Positions 1 to 8,052 of a stretch of 20,901 nt of DNA are shown here, piece after piece (within the stretch, counting starts at the first letter, position 1; every line of letters starts with the position of its first letter). The notes below the pieces were generated by a model. That model ran no database searches. It saw only the letters and a list, made by a program, of their open reading frames with translations, and was not told the origin of the DNA. Source of the DNA: Bdellovibrio sp. (GTDB lineage: Bacteria > Myxococcota > SpSt-1050); NCBI GenBank assembly GCA_020725805.1, contig DYEF01000039.1, positions 1 through 20,901 of the forward strand, written 5' to 3'. Made by a program: the position numbers and the translations under genes.

Positions 1-116
1 GCATTTTGTTTACATAGTCCTTGCAAACATAAGGAAACAAGAGGCTTAGAGAGTCAGATTACTTTTAGATAGTAGTAAAATCAATAATCCCTGCAAATTT
101 AATCTCTAAAAATACC

Positions 117-137
117 AAAATTTTGGGGTATATTCAG
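117..137 (+). repeat. 21-base near-repeat shared with the far end of the window
   Basis: The 15 bases AAAATTTTGGGGTAT at 117-131 occur again, inverted, at 20769-20783. Over 21 bases (117-137 against 20783-20763 on the minus strand) 19 match. Both copies lie in AT-rich intergenic DNA. The match may be chance in low-complexity sequence, and no function is assigned. Confidence 0.3.
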
Positions 138-164
138 AATTTTTAAACCACCTGAAAAATTCTG
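135..164. other. Perfect AT-rich hairpin in the leading intergenic region
   Basis: CAGAATTTTT at 135-144 and AAAAATTCTG at 155-164 form a perfect 10-bp inverted repeat with a 10-base loop. No U-tract follows on either strand, so an intrinsic terminator is not supported. It could be an operator-like palindrome or a structure at the end of a transcript from outside the window. The rest of 1-250 shows no open reading frame of note. Confidence 0.4.
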
Positions 165-251
165 CAGAAGCCGGAATAAAATTACTCAATATTCAGAAAT
201 TTAATTTGTTTTACTCATAAATCCATTCCCAAAACAGACTGCACCAAAACG

Positions 252-316
252 GGTGCCAGGCAGACCAAAATCTAACACATTGATTTTATTGCCAATTTTA
301 GCACAGGTGCCAGGTA
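252..316 (+). repeat. Dispersed GGTGCCAGG-box repeat, copy A
   Basis: Two GGTGCCAGG boxes (252-260 and 306-314, the first continuing CAGACC, the second TA) bracket an AT-rich core at 271-291. A second, inverted copy lies at 12603-12678. The 15 bases GGTGCCAGGCAGACC are identical in both, the 21-base core matches at 18 positions, and the second copy's other box is GGTGTCGGGTA. Order and spacing (box, core, box) are kept. This looks like a short non-coding interspersed element of REP or MITE type; the class is an inference, since no transposase is nearby. Confidence 0.6.
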
Positions 317-439
317 ACAAATCAAATTCGGAGCGTTTTGACATTATAAATTAAATAGCCCACCGGTCATGTCTTATAGAAAAATAATATTTTCTTTACC
401 TCAACACTTGTGCTATATCCCTGAAGAGGAGATATTGTA

Positions 440-1348
440 ATGAAAAGGATATTTTTTGTTCTGACTGCAGTAATATTTTTTTTGCATTCTGCTTATATCT
501 GCTCCGCATACGAAAAGGCCCCTGATTTCAGCCTGCCTGACATAAAAGGCGGCGGCCAGTATACACTATCGGGACTCAAAGGAAAGGTAGTATTGCTGAT
601 TGTATGGGCGACATGGTGCAGTGTATGCAGAAATCAGCTCCCCGAAATGCTCAGTATTAAAAGGGATTTCGAGCCCAAGGGTTTCGAGATTCTGGCTGTC
701 AGTATCGACGACAAACCGGAATTCGTTTCGAGATATATAATAGCCTTCGAATCCAAATACGGCAACCTGAACTTCCCTGTACTCTTTGACCGCGATAAAA
801 GAATCTCAAAGGATTATATGACAAATGGTGTACCGAACAATTTCATAATAGACAGGGACGGAAATCTCGTAAAAGTCATAAGAGGCGGATTTCCCTCTTC
901 AAAGATAGATTCCTTAAGGGAGATGCTCATCGAAGTATTCGAAAAATCACCAAAAACATCAGATATCCTTATCAAAAAGGATGATTATGACTCATTCAAA
1001 AAGTCAAAACCGGATACCGCCAAAATTCTCAAGGTTGAAGCGAATCGTTTCATTGTCTCAGGCGGAATTGTGGATAAAAATCTCCTTGCTCACACATTCA
1101 ATATGATATCGTTTAAGATATATGACTGCTACAAAACCGAAAAAGAGAAAAATTCGCTCCCAAAAGGCTCTGTCCTCGTAAGATTTACCATAGGTGAAAA
1201 CGGAAAAGTTACAGAATCTACCATTGAGCAGTCGTATATCAACAGTGAAAAGACAGAATCCTGCATCAGGACAATTATAAACAAACTCACGTTCCCGCCG
1301 CCAAAAGGCGGGGCATCGACAGTCAGATACCCATTCGACTTCGAATAA
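440..1348 (+). CDS. Exported TlpA/ResA-type thioredoxin fused to an AgmX/PglI-type C-terminal domain
   Basis: This 302-residue protein starts with an export signal (about residues 4-23), followed by a TlpA/ResA-like redoxin domain (about 26-165). The redoxin domain has the active-site motif WCSVC (C60, C63) and a cis-proline loop GVPNNF near 130-135. Such domains act in the periplasm as thiol-disulfide oxidoreductases, often in cytochrome c maturation or disulfide reduction. After a linker, residues about 205-302 match the pattern of the AgmX/PglI C-terminal domain of myxobacterial proteins: a conserved Cys (C230), a VRFTIGENGKVTES strand, a second Cys (C275) and a terminal FPPPKGG...YPFDF block. 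The two cysteines may form a disulfide. The start has GAGGAG at 425-430. The gene is convergent with the PHP lipoprotein, with 8 bases between the stops. Substrate and partner are unknown. The redoxin call is firm, the tail assignment good but made from memory. Confidence 0.9.
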   Translation: MKRIFFVLTAVIFFLHSAYICSAYEKAPDFSLPDIKGGGQYTLSGLKGKVVLLIVWATWCSVCRNQLPEMLSIKRDFEPKGFEILAVSIDDKPEFVSRYIIAFESKYGNLNFPVLFDRDKRISKDYMTNGVPNNFIIDRDGNLVKVIRGGFPSSKIDSLREMLIEVFEKSPKTSDILIKKDDYDSFKKSKPDTAKILKVEANRFIVSGGIVDKNLLAHTFNMISFKIYDCYKTEKEKNSLPKGSVLVRFTIGENGKVTESTIEQSYINSEKTESCIRTIINKLTFPPPKGGASTVRYPFDFE

Positions 1349-1356
1349 GATGTCCT

Positions 1357-4122
1357 CTATTCCTCTCCCAGATAATACAGACAGGATTTATCTCCCGGCG
1401 GGTCAAATTTACCGTTCCCGTCCACATCAACATACACAGGATTTGTAAAGAATCTCGGTACCTTATCGGGATTGAACTGGGAAAATCCCTTTGGCAGTCT
1501 CTTTTTACCAAATCCTGCGATTACTATGCTCGAATCCTTGTCCAATGCCACTTTTACCGTATCATCATATTTGATGAGATTATCGGGATTTGTAGTCTTG
1601 ACCTTGACCGCTCCATCACAATTAACGAATATAATGAAATATGTAACATCTATTTCCGGCAGGGCCTGAATTTTTACTCTTACATCTGTCTCCTTATCTT
1701 TGTCGGTAAGTATATCACCTACCGTTGCCGAATTATTTACAAGAACCTCTGCAAATGCCCCCGTGCTTACTATCACCTTCCCTTTTTTGATTGCATCAAT
1801 AAATTTTTCCTTGCCGGACTTGACAGGGTCATCAGTTTCAGAGACAAAGAATATCCTCGGAGTACCGGGGAGGTCCCAGTTGTGTGCATCTGATGCCCCG
1901 ACTGCTGTTTTGATGTATCCGTGATTGATGAAACTCATATAGTTTTCGAAGGTAGCTGCACCTCCGTTTTCATAAGAAAAAGGATTCTGCGGACCGTTCA
2001 TCATCTCCCACACATCGAAATCCCAGTCCCACAGCGATGCATCTGACTTGAATCCCAGTTTTGTCGGATCCGACAGCGTAGGCTTACACTTCTCATTGTC
2101 AAAACCGATATTCTTCATATACTCTCTCGGGTGATTAATCTGAATTATCGGGGCGCCCCGTTCCCTCTGCATCTTATGCAGTTCCGCAATATCCTTCCCG
2201 AACCACTTTACATATCCGCCTCTTGCATTTACGGAATAATCAGGCTCTACAGGATAGATGTTGTGATGCTCGGGAAGACCGGCCGTCACCTCCTCACCCG
2301 GATAATTGATCAGAAAATCCTTAAGTCCGGCCTCTTCAATGCCGTCAGCCCAGCTATTCAGGAATTCGTGGTCGGTCGTAACCGAAATATCAAGCCCTTC
2401 TGCTGCCACAGTAATAATACGGTCCTTAATTGAAATCGTATTATCCGGACTCGGAGATGCGTGCACATGCGTATCTGTGGAGAGGTATCCGCTGGTATCT
2501 ACAACTCTCTGAAGCACCTCATTCAACTCGAGGGTCTTGCCGGATTCGATTTTTATGTCCTTCTCAACATACTGGTACTCATACCCTTTCGAAATGACAA
2601 GTTTATAATCTGCCGGTGCTACCTTGATAGTCTCCTTGCCCGATGCCGTATATACAGTCCTGACTGGCTTATTGCTCATATCATAGAAAGAGAGTTTGGC
2701 CGCCACATTTCTTGACAGTTCATCCTTTATATCGAATTTCAGGCTCCCGGTCTCTGGGACATTCACGATTATATCTTTCAGATTCTCTTTATCTACGGCA
2801 ACCGGTGTTATTTCAGGATATCCGTCAATTCTCACCGAGACCTGATACTGATACTGGGCATCACTGAAAACAGCGACCCTGCCCGAAAACTCTCCTTTAT
2901 CGTTCGTAAAGAGATTATCCAGAGGCATAAAACCCCGTTTAGGACTTTTGGCCATATACTCAACCCTGACCCCACTCATACCATTACCCTCCTTATCCAG
3001 AACTTTTCCGGATATATCATAAAGTTCATAACCCACATCCGGTATCGGTGTAGGATTGAACCTCACAAACTCCTTCGTTGCAGATGCTGAGCCTCCTTCT
3101 CCCACGGAGAAGAATGTAATTATAGTCTTTGAATCCCCTGTGCTTCCGGAGGGGTTCAGCTCTACAGGAGAGACGAGCTGATTGGAATCTACAATACCTG
3201 ACACACCGATCACATCTATCGTTGACATATTGGCATTCTTCCATCCTACGGCATAGGACTTGACATTATCACTTGCATAAATCCACGGAATCCCCTGATC
3301 AATACTGAACCCACCGACCTCAAGAACTGAACTTGCAAAATACCTGACAGGAGTGGAATCCCCGAAAAAGACAGCGAATCCCGAGATGAAGCTCTTCTTT
3401 ACATCCGATTTATTCCTGAAAGTAATCTTAATATTCAGAACCGGTGAATCGGGCGGAAGAATATAATCAACAGTTATCTCAATCCCCAAAGGCTCGCTCA
3501 TCTTCTTCTCTTTACCGTCGGAAAGAGCCATTTTTATCAGCTCGTCTTCCACGAGCCAGAAAGTATCATCGGCACCCGTTACTCTCACCGTTGCAGGTTT
3601 GCCGTCCGAGCCATCGTTTATGATTTCAATCTTATCTCCCCTGAACATTCTCAGTATCGAGGCGGAAAAATCTGCCGTATTGAGTTTACCGACTACAAGT
3701 CCCAGCTCTTCAAAATCCTCAGGCGCAACCTGTCTGCAATCCTTTACTGCAATCGCATCGATCAGAATCCCTCCGTACAGATAATATGCATTGTCATTAC
3801 CGGGCCTTGAAATGATATACGCCGCCTTTTCATTCATAAGCAGATAGTCACCGGCACCACCCACCGCAGTAAAAGTAAGTCCCTTCATCCTTGCATCCTT
3901 ATCCTTAATTTCGCGGGCAGTTGCCTTACCCTTTACCGGACAGCCCTCCCTGAATACCCCCTCCCCTTTTTCAATACCTCCTGTATCTTCAACAGAAGCA
4001 TCTAGACCTGCATCCGATACCACATCTGCCGGACTGAACGTGTCCTTTGACGATTCCTCTGAATCAGAACAGGCAAAAACGAATACTGCAAAAATCAAAG
4101 CAACAAATAAAAGTTTTTTCAT
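1357..4122 (-). CDS. PHP-domain (CehA/McbA-like) lipoprotein metallohydrolase
   Basis: This is a 921-residue lipoprotein. The start at 4122 is preferred over an upstream ATG at 4170 because it has GGAGGT just upstream and begins a lipoprotein signal ending VFAC (lipidated C18). The N-terminal half is beta-rich, with a carboxypeptidase-regulatory-like segment near residues 370-435 (ISGKVLDKEGNGMSGV). A PHP domain follows from about 545: DTHVH (H552, H554), TTDHE (D584, H585), HHN, INHP (H664) and GASDAH (D745, H747), which are the metal ligands expected for this fold. CehA/McbA relatives hydrolyse carbamate or phosphodiester-like substrates, but most are uncharacterised, so the substrate here is open. 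Near the C-terminus DVDGNGKFD resembles a calcium-binding EF-hand/dockerin loop. It is probably attached to the outer membrane or periplasmic face. It is transcribed alone, away from the SRPBCC cluster. Confidence 0.9.
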   Translation of the reverse strand: MKKLLFVALIFAVFVFACSDSEESSKDTFSPADVVSDAGLDASVEDTGGIEKGEGVFREGCPVKGKATAREIKDKDARMKGLTFTAVGGAGDYLLMNEKAAYIISRPGNDNAYYLYGGILIDAIAVKDCRQVAPEDFEELGLVVGKLNTADFSASILRMFRGDKIEIINDGSDGKPATVRVTGADDTFWLVEDELIKMALSDGKEKKMSEPLGIEITVDYILPPDSPVLNIKITFRNKSDVKKSFISGFAVFFGDSTPVRYFASSVLEVGGFSIDQGIPWIYASDNVKSYAVGWKNANMSTIDVIGVSGIVDSNQLVSPVELNPSGSTGDSKTIITFFSVGEGGSASATKEFVRFNPTPIPDVGYELYDISGKVLDKEGNGMSGVRVEYMAKSPKRGFMPLDNLFTNDKGEFSGRVAVFSDAQYQYQVSVRIDGYPEITPVAVDKENLKDIIVNVPETGSLKFDIKDELSRNVAAKLSFYDMSNKPVRTVYTASGKETIKVAPADYKLVISKGYEYQYVEKDIKIESGKTLELNEVLQRVVDTSGYLSTDTHVHASPSPDNTISIKDRIITVAAEGLDISVTTDHEFLNSWADGIEEAGLKDFLINYPGEEVTAGLPEHHNIYPVEPDYSVNARGGYVKWFGKDIAELHKMQRERGAPIIQINHPREYMKNIGFDNEKCKPTLSDPTKLGFKSDASLWDWDFDVWEMMNGPQNPFSYENGGAATFENYMSFINHGYIKTAVGASDAHNWDLPGTPRIFFVSETDDPVKSGKEKFIDAIKKGKVIVSTGAFAEVLVNNSATVGDILTDKDKETDVRVKIQALPEIDVTYFIIFVNCDGAVKVKTTNPDNLIKYDDTVKVALDKDSSIVIAGFGKKRLPKGFSQFNPDKVPRFFTNPVYVDVDGNGKFDPPGDKSCLYYLGEE

Positions 4123-4153
4123 ATAAACCTCCGCTCTGACAATAATAATTCCA

Positions 4154-4159
4154 ATTATA
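4154..4159 (-). promoter_or_regulatory. -10 element of the PHP lipoprotein gene
   Basis: The minus strand reads a perfect TATAAT at 4159-4154, about 30 bases before the chosen start. A -35 box is poor (TTGTAA at a 19-base spacing is the best). The position fits a short leader carrying the GGAGGT site. Confidence 0.4.
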
Positions 4160-4469
4160 TCTTTTATCAATACAAAATTTACAAATTCTTAACATATTTC
4201 TTTTATGCACTTAATAATCGTTGCGGTCAGGCAAGAGACTTTACAGATATTACCAACCACTTCTGTAGAAATTGAGCAGAATACTATGCCATACAGCAGC
4301 AGAATTATCCGGCACCGGTATCAATTTGTTTGCTTACAGCTTATTATACTTGAATTTAGGTTTTTTTATGTCTATATCAGTCTGGCAGGTCCTGTGGGTT
4401 TTGCTGATGAAATATCTAAACCTGATAATAATTTTTCTTGCATCTTTTTATCTCTACGGAGGAGAACTG

Positions 4470-5024
4470 ATGTCGCCGATAGATTCCGGATTCGATATAA
4501 AATCCATTCTTCCCCTCCTGAACAAAGGTGAGCTCGGATTTATAGAAAACTCCGGAGCCCGCCCGAAACAGGTCTCTTTATTTACACTCATCGATGCAAC
4601 TCCTGATGAAGTCTGGAATGTACTCACAGATTACGAACACTACACAGAGATATTCCCCTCGATTCTCGAATGCAAAATTGCAAAACAGGAAGGTGACACT
4701 GCATTTGTTGACTACAAACTCGATGCAGTGCTTTACAGTATCAAATACCGTCTGAGACATAATCACACTCCCAAGAAAAGTATTGATATTTCGGTCGTCT
4801 CAGGTGACCTAAAAAGCGGTGAGTACAGATATGATATCTATCCATTCGAAAACAGGACGGTACTTATCTACTCCATTAAGGCGAGCGCAACGGATACATC
4901 ATTTCTGTTAAGAAAGATTGTCAGGAAACAACCTACTATGGATGAAGCAATCAACATATCTACCGCAATTATCACACTCAACAATATCAAAGATGCCTTG
5001 AAGAAGAGACAGAAGGGGAAATAA
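4470..5024 (+). CDS. SRPBCC (START-like/polyketide cyclase) family protein
   Basis: From the preferred start this is a 184-residue protein with the SRPBCC signature DATPDEVWNVLTDYEHY at about residues 42-58, followed by the mixed strands of the helix-grip fold. The fold binds hydrophobic ligands such as lipids or polyketides; ligand and function are unknown here. The start at 4470 has an excellent GGAGGA site with 6-7 bases spacing. However, the frame stays open upstream to 4272, and ATGs at 4407 and 4368 would add a hydrophobic, signal-like stretch (MKYLNLIIIFLASFYLYG), as many exported relatives have. Those upstream ATGs have only weak ribosome sites, and no AxA cleavage site is seen. It forms an operon with the phosphodiesterase gene, whose ATG overlaps this stop by one base. 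The bases between 4123 and the start are otherwise AT-rich, with nothing else recognised. Confidence 0.8.
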   Translation: MSPIDSGFDIKSILPLLNKGELGFIENSGARPKQVSLFTLIDATPDEVWNVLTDYEHYTEIFPSILECKIAKQEGDTAFVDYKLDAVLYSIKYRLRHNHTPKKSIDISVVSGDLKSGEYRYDIYPFENRTVLIYSIKASATDTSFLLRKIVRKQPTMDEAINISTAIITLNNIKDALKKRQKGK

Positions 5025-5554
5025 TGGGTTTTAAGATAGGTCTGATATCAGATACGCACGGACAGTTTGATAAAAGACTGAAGACCCTTTTTAAGGACGT
5101 CAGCCATATCATCTGTGCCGGTGATATAGGCGGGCCTGAGATAATAAGGCAGCTCTCGGAGATTGCCCCGACATTTGCAGTATGCGGTAATACAGATACG
5201 GACCTGAGAGATATACTTCCTGAGTATCTGTTTTATAAAACAGACGGTCTCAGGATATTTGTTTCTCATATCATCGAAAAGAATCACCCCAACTGGACCG
5301 AACTTTCGAAGCTGATATATTCCCTGAAACCCGACCTCGTTGTCTACGGGCATACACACAACTATGTTGCTTCCAGTTCAAACAATATAATTTTTGTCAA
5401 TCCCGGAAGTGCGGGAGCAAACCGGTATCCGGTATCCAGAACCTGCGGACTGATCGAAAAGAACAATGATTCCCTTCTGGTACAGATATTCGATCTGGGT
5501 GCTGATATCCAGTTAAAATACTGGCAGAATTTTATAATTAGAAACAACCAATAA
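5024..5554 (+). CDS. YfcE/MJ0936-type metallophosphodiesterase
   Basis: This is a compact calcineurin-like phosphoesterase of 176 residues, the usual size for the YfcE/MJ0936 family. The motif series is complete: SDTH (D10, H12), GDIGG (D34), GNTD (N56), a histidine at H82, and GHTH (109-112), followed by VNPGSAG. These residues bind two divalent metals. Family members hydrolyse phosphodiesters in vitro, but the physiological substrate is usually unknown. No signal peptide is seen, so it should be cytoplasmic. Its ATG shares one base with the stop of the SRPBCC gene, and the transketolase gene starts 10 bases downstream, so the three genes probably form one transcript. Confidence 0.92.
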   Translation: MGFKIGLISDTHGQFDKRLKTLFKDVSHIICAGDIGGPEIIRQLSEIAPTFAVCGNTDTDLRDILPEYLFYKTDGLRIFVSHIIEKNHPNWTELSKLIYSLKPDLVVYGHTHNYVASSSNNIIFVNPGSAGANRYPVSRTCGLIEKNNDSLLVQIFDLGADIQLKYWQNFIIRNNQ

Positions 5555-5564
5555 AGGAGGTTTT

Positions 5565-7934
5565 ATGCAAAAGATATCTTTCGAAGGAGTTCCGTCAAGA
5601 ACTCTCGGATTTATGGAGAGAAGAGGCAGATATTATGATGTAAACGACATCATACAAAGCGGTAACCCTATGAGCGAAGAAGAAAAGAACCTCTTTGAAC
5701 GGCTGGACATCATATACAGAACGCTCTGTGCCGTAATGTACAACTACGTTCCTATGAGCGGACATCCGGGTGGTTCAATCTCTTCAGGAAGATTCGTTGC
5801 TTCACTGGTCTACAACATTCTGGATTCCGATATCAGAAACCCCGCAAGGGATGACCAGGATATAATTGTCTATGCAGCAGGACACAAGGCACTTGGCCTG
5901 TATGCAATGTGGGCTCTCAGAAACGAGATTATGCGTGCCTTTGCCCCCTCAGAGCTGCCGGAGGAAAAATATCAGCTCAGATTCGAAGACCTGCTCGGTT
6001 TCAGAAGGAATCCCACAAATTCACTTCCGCTCTTCAGGAAATTTAAAGCAAAGGCACTCGACGGCCACCCCACCCCAGCAACTCCGTTTGTAAAACTCGC
6101 GACCGGTGCATCAGGGGTCGGTGTTCCCGCAGCATTCGGCTATGCATTCGGTGCACTTGACTTCTACAGGGAAAATCCCCCGAAGGTACACATAGTCGAG
6201 GGAGAGGGCGGAATGACACCCGGCAGAGTTGCAGAGGCACTGGCAGCCGCATCGGCATCGAGACTATACAATGCATTTTTGCACATCGATTTCAATCAGG
6301 CATCGATAGACTCCAACCGCGTCTGCAGAGACGGAAATCAGAAAGGTGACTACGTCCAGTGGAATCCGTCCGAACTCTGCTACCTGAACGATTTCAATGT
6401 AATCTATGTGGACGACGGTAAGGATTTCAACAAGATACTTGCAGCCCAGCTCTTTGCCGCACAACTCCCCAACAAAATGCCGACCGCAATTGTTTACAGA
6501 ACAATAAAGGGCTGGAAATACGGAATCGAAGGGAGGGCTTCACACGGTGCCGGACACAAATTCTGCTCGGAAGGATATTATCTTGCCTGTAAGGACTTTC
6601 AGGACACATATAAGACAATGGTACCCAAATGCGAGATTGAGCCAACCCCTGAAAAAATCGAGGAATTGTATTATGAAACTCTTATGTCCATCAGAAAAGC
6701 CATAGAATCAGACGGCTCACTCAGACTCTTTGCCGACAGAATCATCGAATCAGCAAAGAGACTCAATGCTGCAGGCAGAAAGCCACACGGCAAAAGACCG
6801 AACCTTGATATTGTATATTCATCAGACAGCATAAGGGCAGATACAACACCCGCCGAACTCAGACTCAACCCTGACACTACTACTACTATCCGTGCAGCAC
6901 TCGGAGATTCACTCAATTATCTCAACACCAGGACCGGCGGTGCATTTGTAGCAGGTGCCGCAGACCTCCTCGGAAGTACATCCATCAATGCAGTAAACAA
7001 GGGATTCCCGGAGGGATTCTACGACTCAGTCGAAAATCCTGACTGCAGGCTTCTTTCAATCGGCGGAATTTGTGAAGATGCAATGGGAGCAATGATGAGC
7101 GGAATAGCAGCTTTCGGCAAACACATTCCTTCCAGCAGCTCATACGGAGCCTTCATTTCAGCGATGGAACATACAGCTGCGAGATTGTACGGGATCGGGC
7201 AGCAGAACCGCACAGAACATTTCGGGGGAGAATACAATCCGTGGATACTCGTAAACGCACACGCAGGTCTCAAGACAGGCGAAGATGGTCCGACACACGC
7301 AGACCCCCAGTGTCTGCAGCTCCTGCAGGAGAATTTTCCGAAAGGTGTTCTGATCACACTTACCCCGTGGGAGCCGGGAGAAGTATGGCCGCTGTTGATA
7401 GCAGCACTGAAAAAGAGACCCTGCGTAATATCACCGTTCGTAACAAGACCGAACGAAAAGGTATACAACAGGACAGCACTGAAAATCGCTCCGGCACATG
7501 AATCCGTAAACGGGATATATGCCATAAGGAAGGCCGACGGCAAAAAGGCCGACGGTACGGTTATTATACAGGAAAGTGCCGTAATGATTGAATTCATAAA
7601 CAAGGCACTTCCAAGACTCGAAAAGGATGGCATAAATCTGAATATTTACTATGTATCCAGCGCCGAACTCTTCGATATGCTGGACGTCAGAAGACAGGAA
7701 GAGATACTTCCGTATCCGCTCAGGGAAGAGGCAATGGGCATAACCGGTTTTACACTTCCTACAATGCTCAGATGGGTTACAGGGAAATACGGAAGAGAAC
7801 TGACAATGCATCCTTATATGAAAGGCAGATATCTGGGTTCCGGTTCCGGCGAGGCCGTTATGCAGGAGGCCGGACTTGACGGAGACTCACAGTACAAGCA
7901 GATCAGACGTTATCTCGAAGGCAAGAGCAGATAA
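5565..7934 (+). CDS. Divergent transketolase-like thiamine-diphosphate enzyme
   Basis: This 789-residue protein has the full transketolase layout. Residues 1-350 form the ThDP pyrophosphate domain: GHPGG at 66-70, TGASGVGVP near 180-188, and an EGEGG...DFNQASID block (212-248) standing in for GDGE...N. The pyrimidine domain has GICED with E504 as the likely catalytic glutamate and GEDGPTH at 572-578. A C-terminal transketolase-type domain follows. It would move two-carbon ketol units between sugar phosphates in the non-oxidative pentose phosphate pathway. It is clearly longer than usual transketolases (about 620-680 residues), and the ThDP motif has E for the usual D (EGEGG), so true substrates are uncertain. 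It has a strong site AAGGAGG before the ATG and lies 10 bases behind the phosphodiesterase. A dehydrogenase E1-type or other ketol transferase role is less likely. Confidence 0.85.
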   Translation: MQKISFEGVPSRTLGFMERRGRYYDVNDIIQSGNPMSEEEKNLFERLDIIYRTLCAVMYNYVPMSGHPGGSISSGRFVASLVYNILDSDIRNPARDDQDIIVYAAGHKALGLYAMWALRNEIMRAFAPSELPEEKYQLRFEDLLGFRRNPTNSLPLFRKFKAKALDGHPTPATPFVKLATGASGVGVPAAFGYAFGALDFYRENPPKVHIVEGEGGMTPGRVAEALAAASASRLYNAFLHIDFNQASIDSNRVCRDGNQKGDYVQWNPSELCYLNDFNVIYVDDGKDFNKILAAQLFAAQLPNKMPTAIVYRTIKGWKYGIEGRASHGAGHKFCSEGYYLACKDFQDTYKTMVPKCEIEPTPEKIEELYYETLMSIRKAIESDGSLRLFADRIIESAKRLNAAGRKPHGKRPNLDIVYSSDSIRADTTPAELRLNPDTTTTIRAALGDSLNYLNTRTGGAFVAGAADLLGSTSINAVNKGFPEGFYDSVENPDCRLLSIGGICEDAMGAMMSGIAAFGKHIPSSSSYGAFISAMEHTAARLYGIGQQNRTEHFGGEYNPWILVNAHAGLKTGEDGPTHADPQCLQLLQENFPKGVLITLTPWEPGEVWPLLIAALKKRPCVISPFVTRPNEKVYNRTALKIAPAHESVNGIYAIRKADGKKADGTVIIQESAVMIEFINKALPRLEKDGINLNIYYVSSAELFDMLDVRRQEEILPYPLREEAMGITGFTLPTMLRWVTGKYGRELTMHPYMKGRYLGSGSGEAVMQEAGLDGDSQYKQIRRYLEGKSR

Positions 7935-7998
7935 ACCTGTTTTGAGGTTCTGAAATATTCTGCGGTAACAGGTCTTTGCACAGGCTGATTCTTTTCTC

Positions 7999-8027
7999 TT
8001 TACATAAATCCCGCATACTGGTAGCAT
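7999..8027 (+). promoter_or_regulatory. Predicted sigma70-type promoter of the dodecin-smr pair
   Basis: TTTACA (7999-8004), a 17-base spacer and TAGCAT (8022-8027) preceded by TGG form an extended -10 promoter. The expected transcript start near 8034 precedes the AGGAGG site at 8042-8047. The rest of the gap after the transketolase stop holds only a weak inverted repeat (ACCTGTT/AACAGGT, 7935-7973). Confidence 0.45.
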
Positions 8028-8052
8028 ATCTGCAAAACCACAGGAGGTAACA

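Noticed and set aside
338-343. TTGACA as the -35 box for the TlpA-type gene
   Set aside because: No -10 box lies at 16-18 bases; TATAAATTAAAT is too near. A TGCTATAT at 411-418 may act as an extended -10 but leaves almost no leader before the ribosome site, so no promoter was called.
7019-7633. 204-residue minus-strand open frame inside the transketolase gene
   Set aside because: The plus frame carries intact transketolase motifs over this region; the antisense frame has no ribosome site and no recognisable domain.
7935-7973. ACCTGTT/AACAGGT inverted repeat after the transketolase gene as a terminator
   Set aside because: The loop is 25 bases and only CTTT follows, too weak for an intrinsic terminator.
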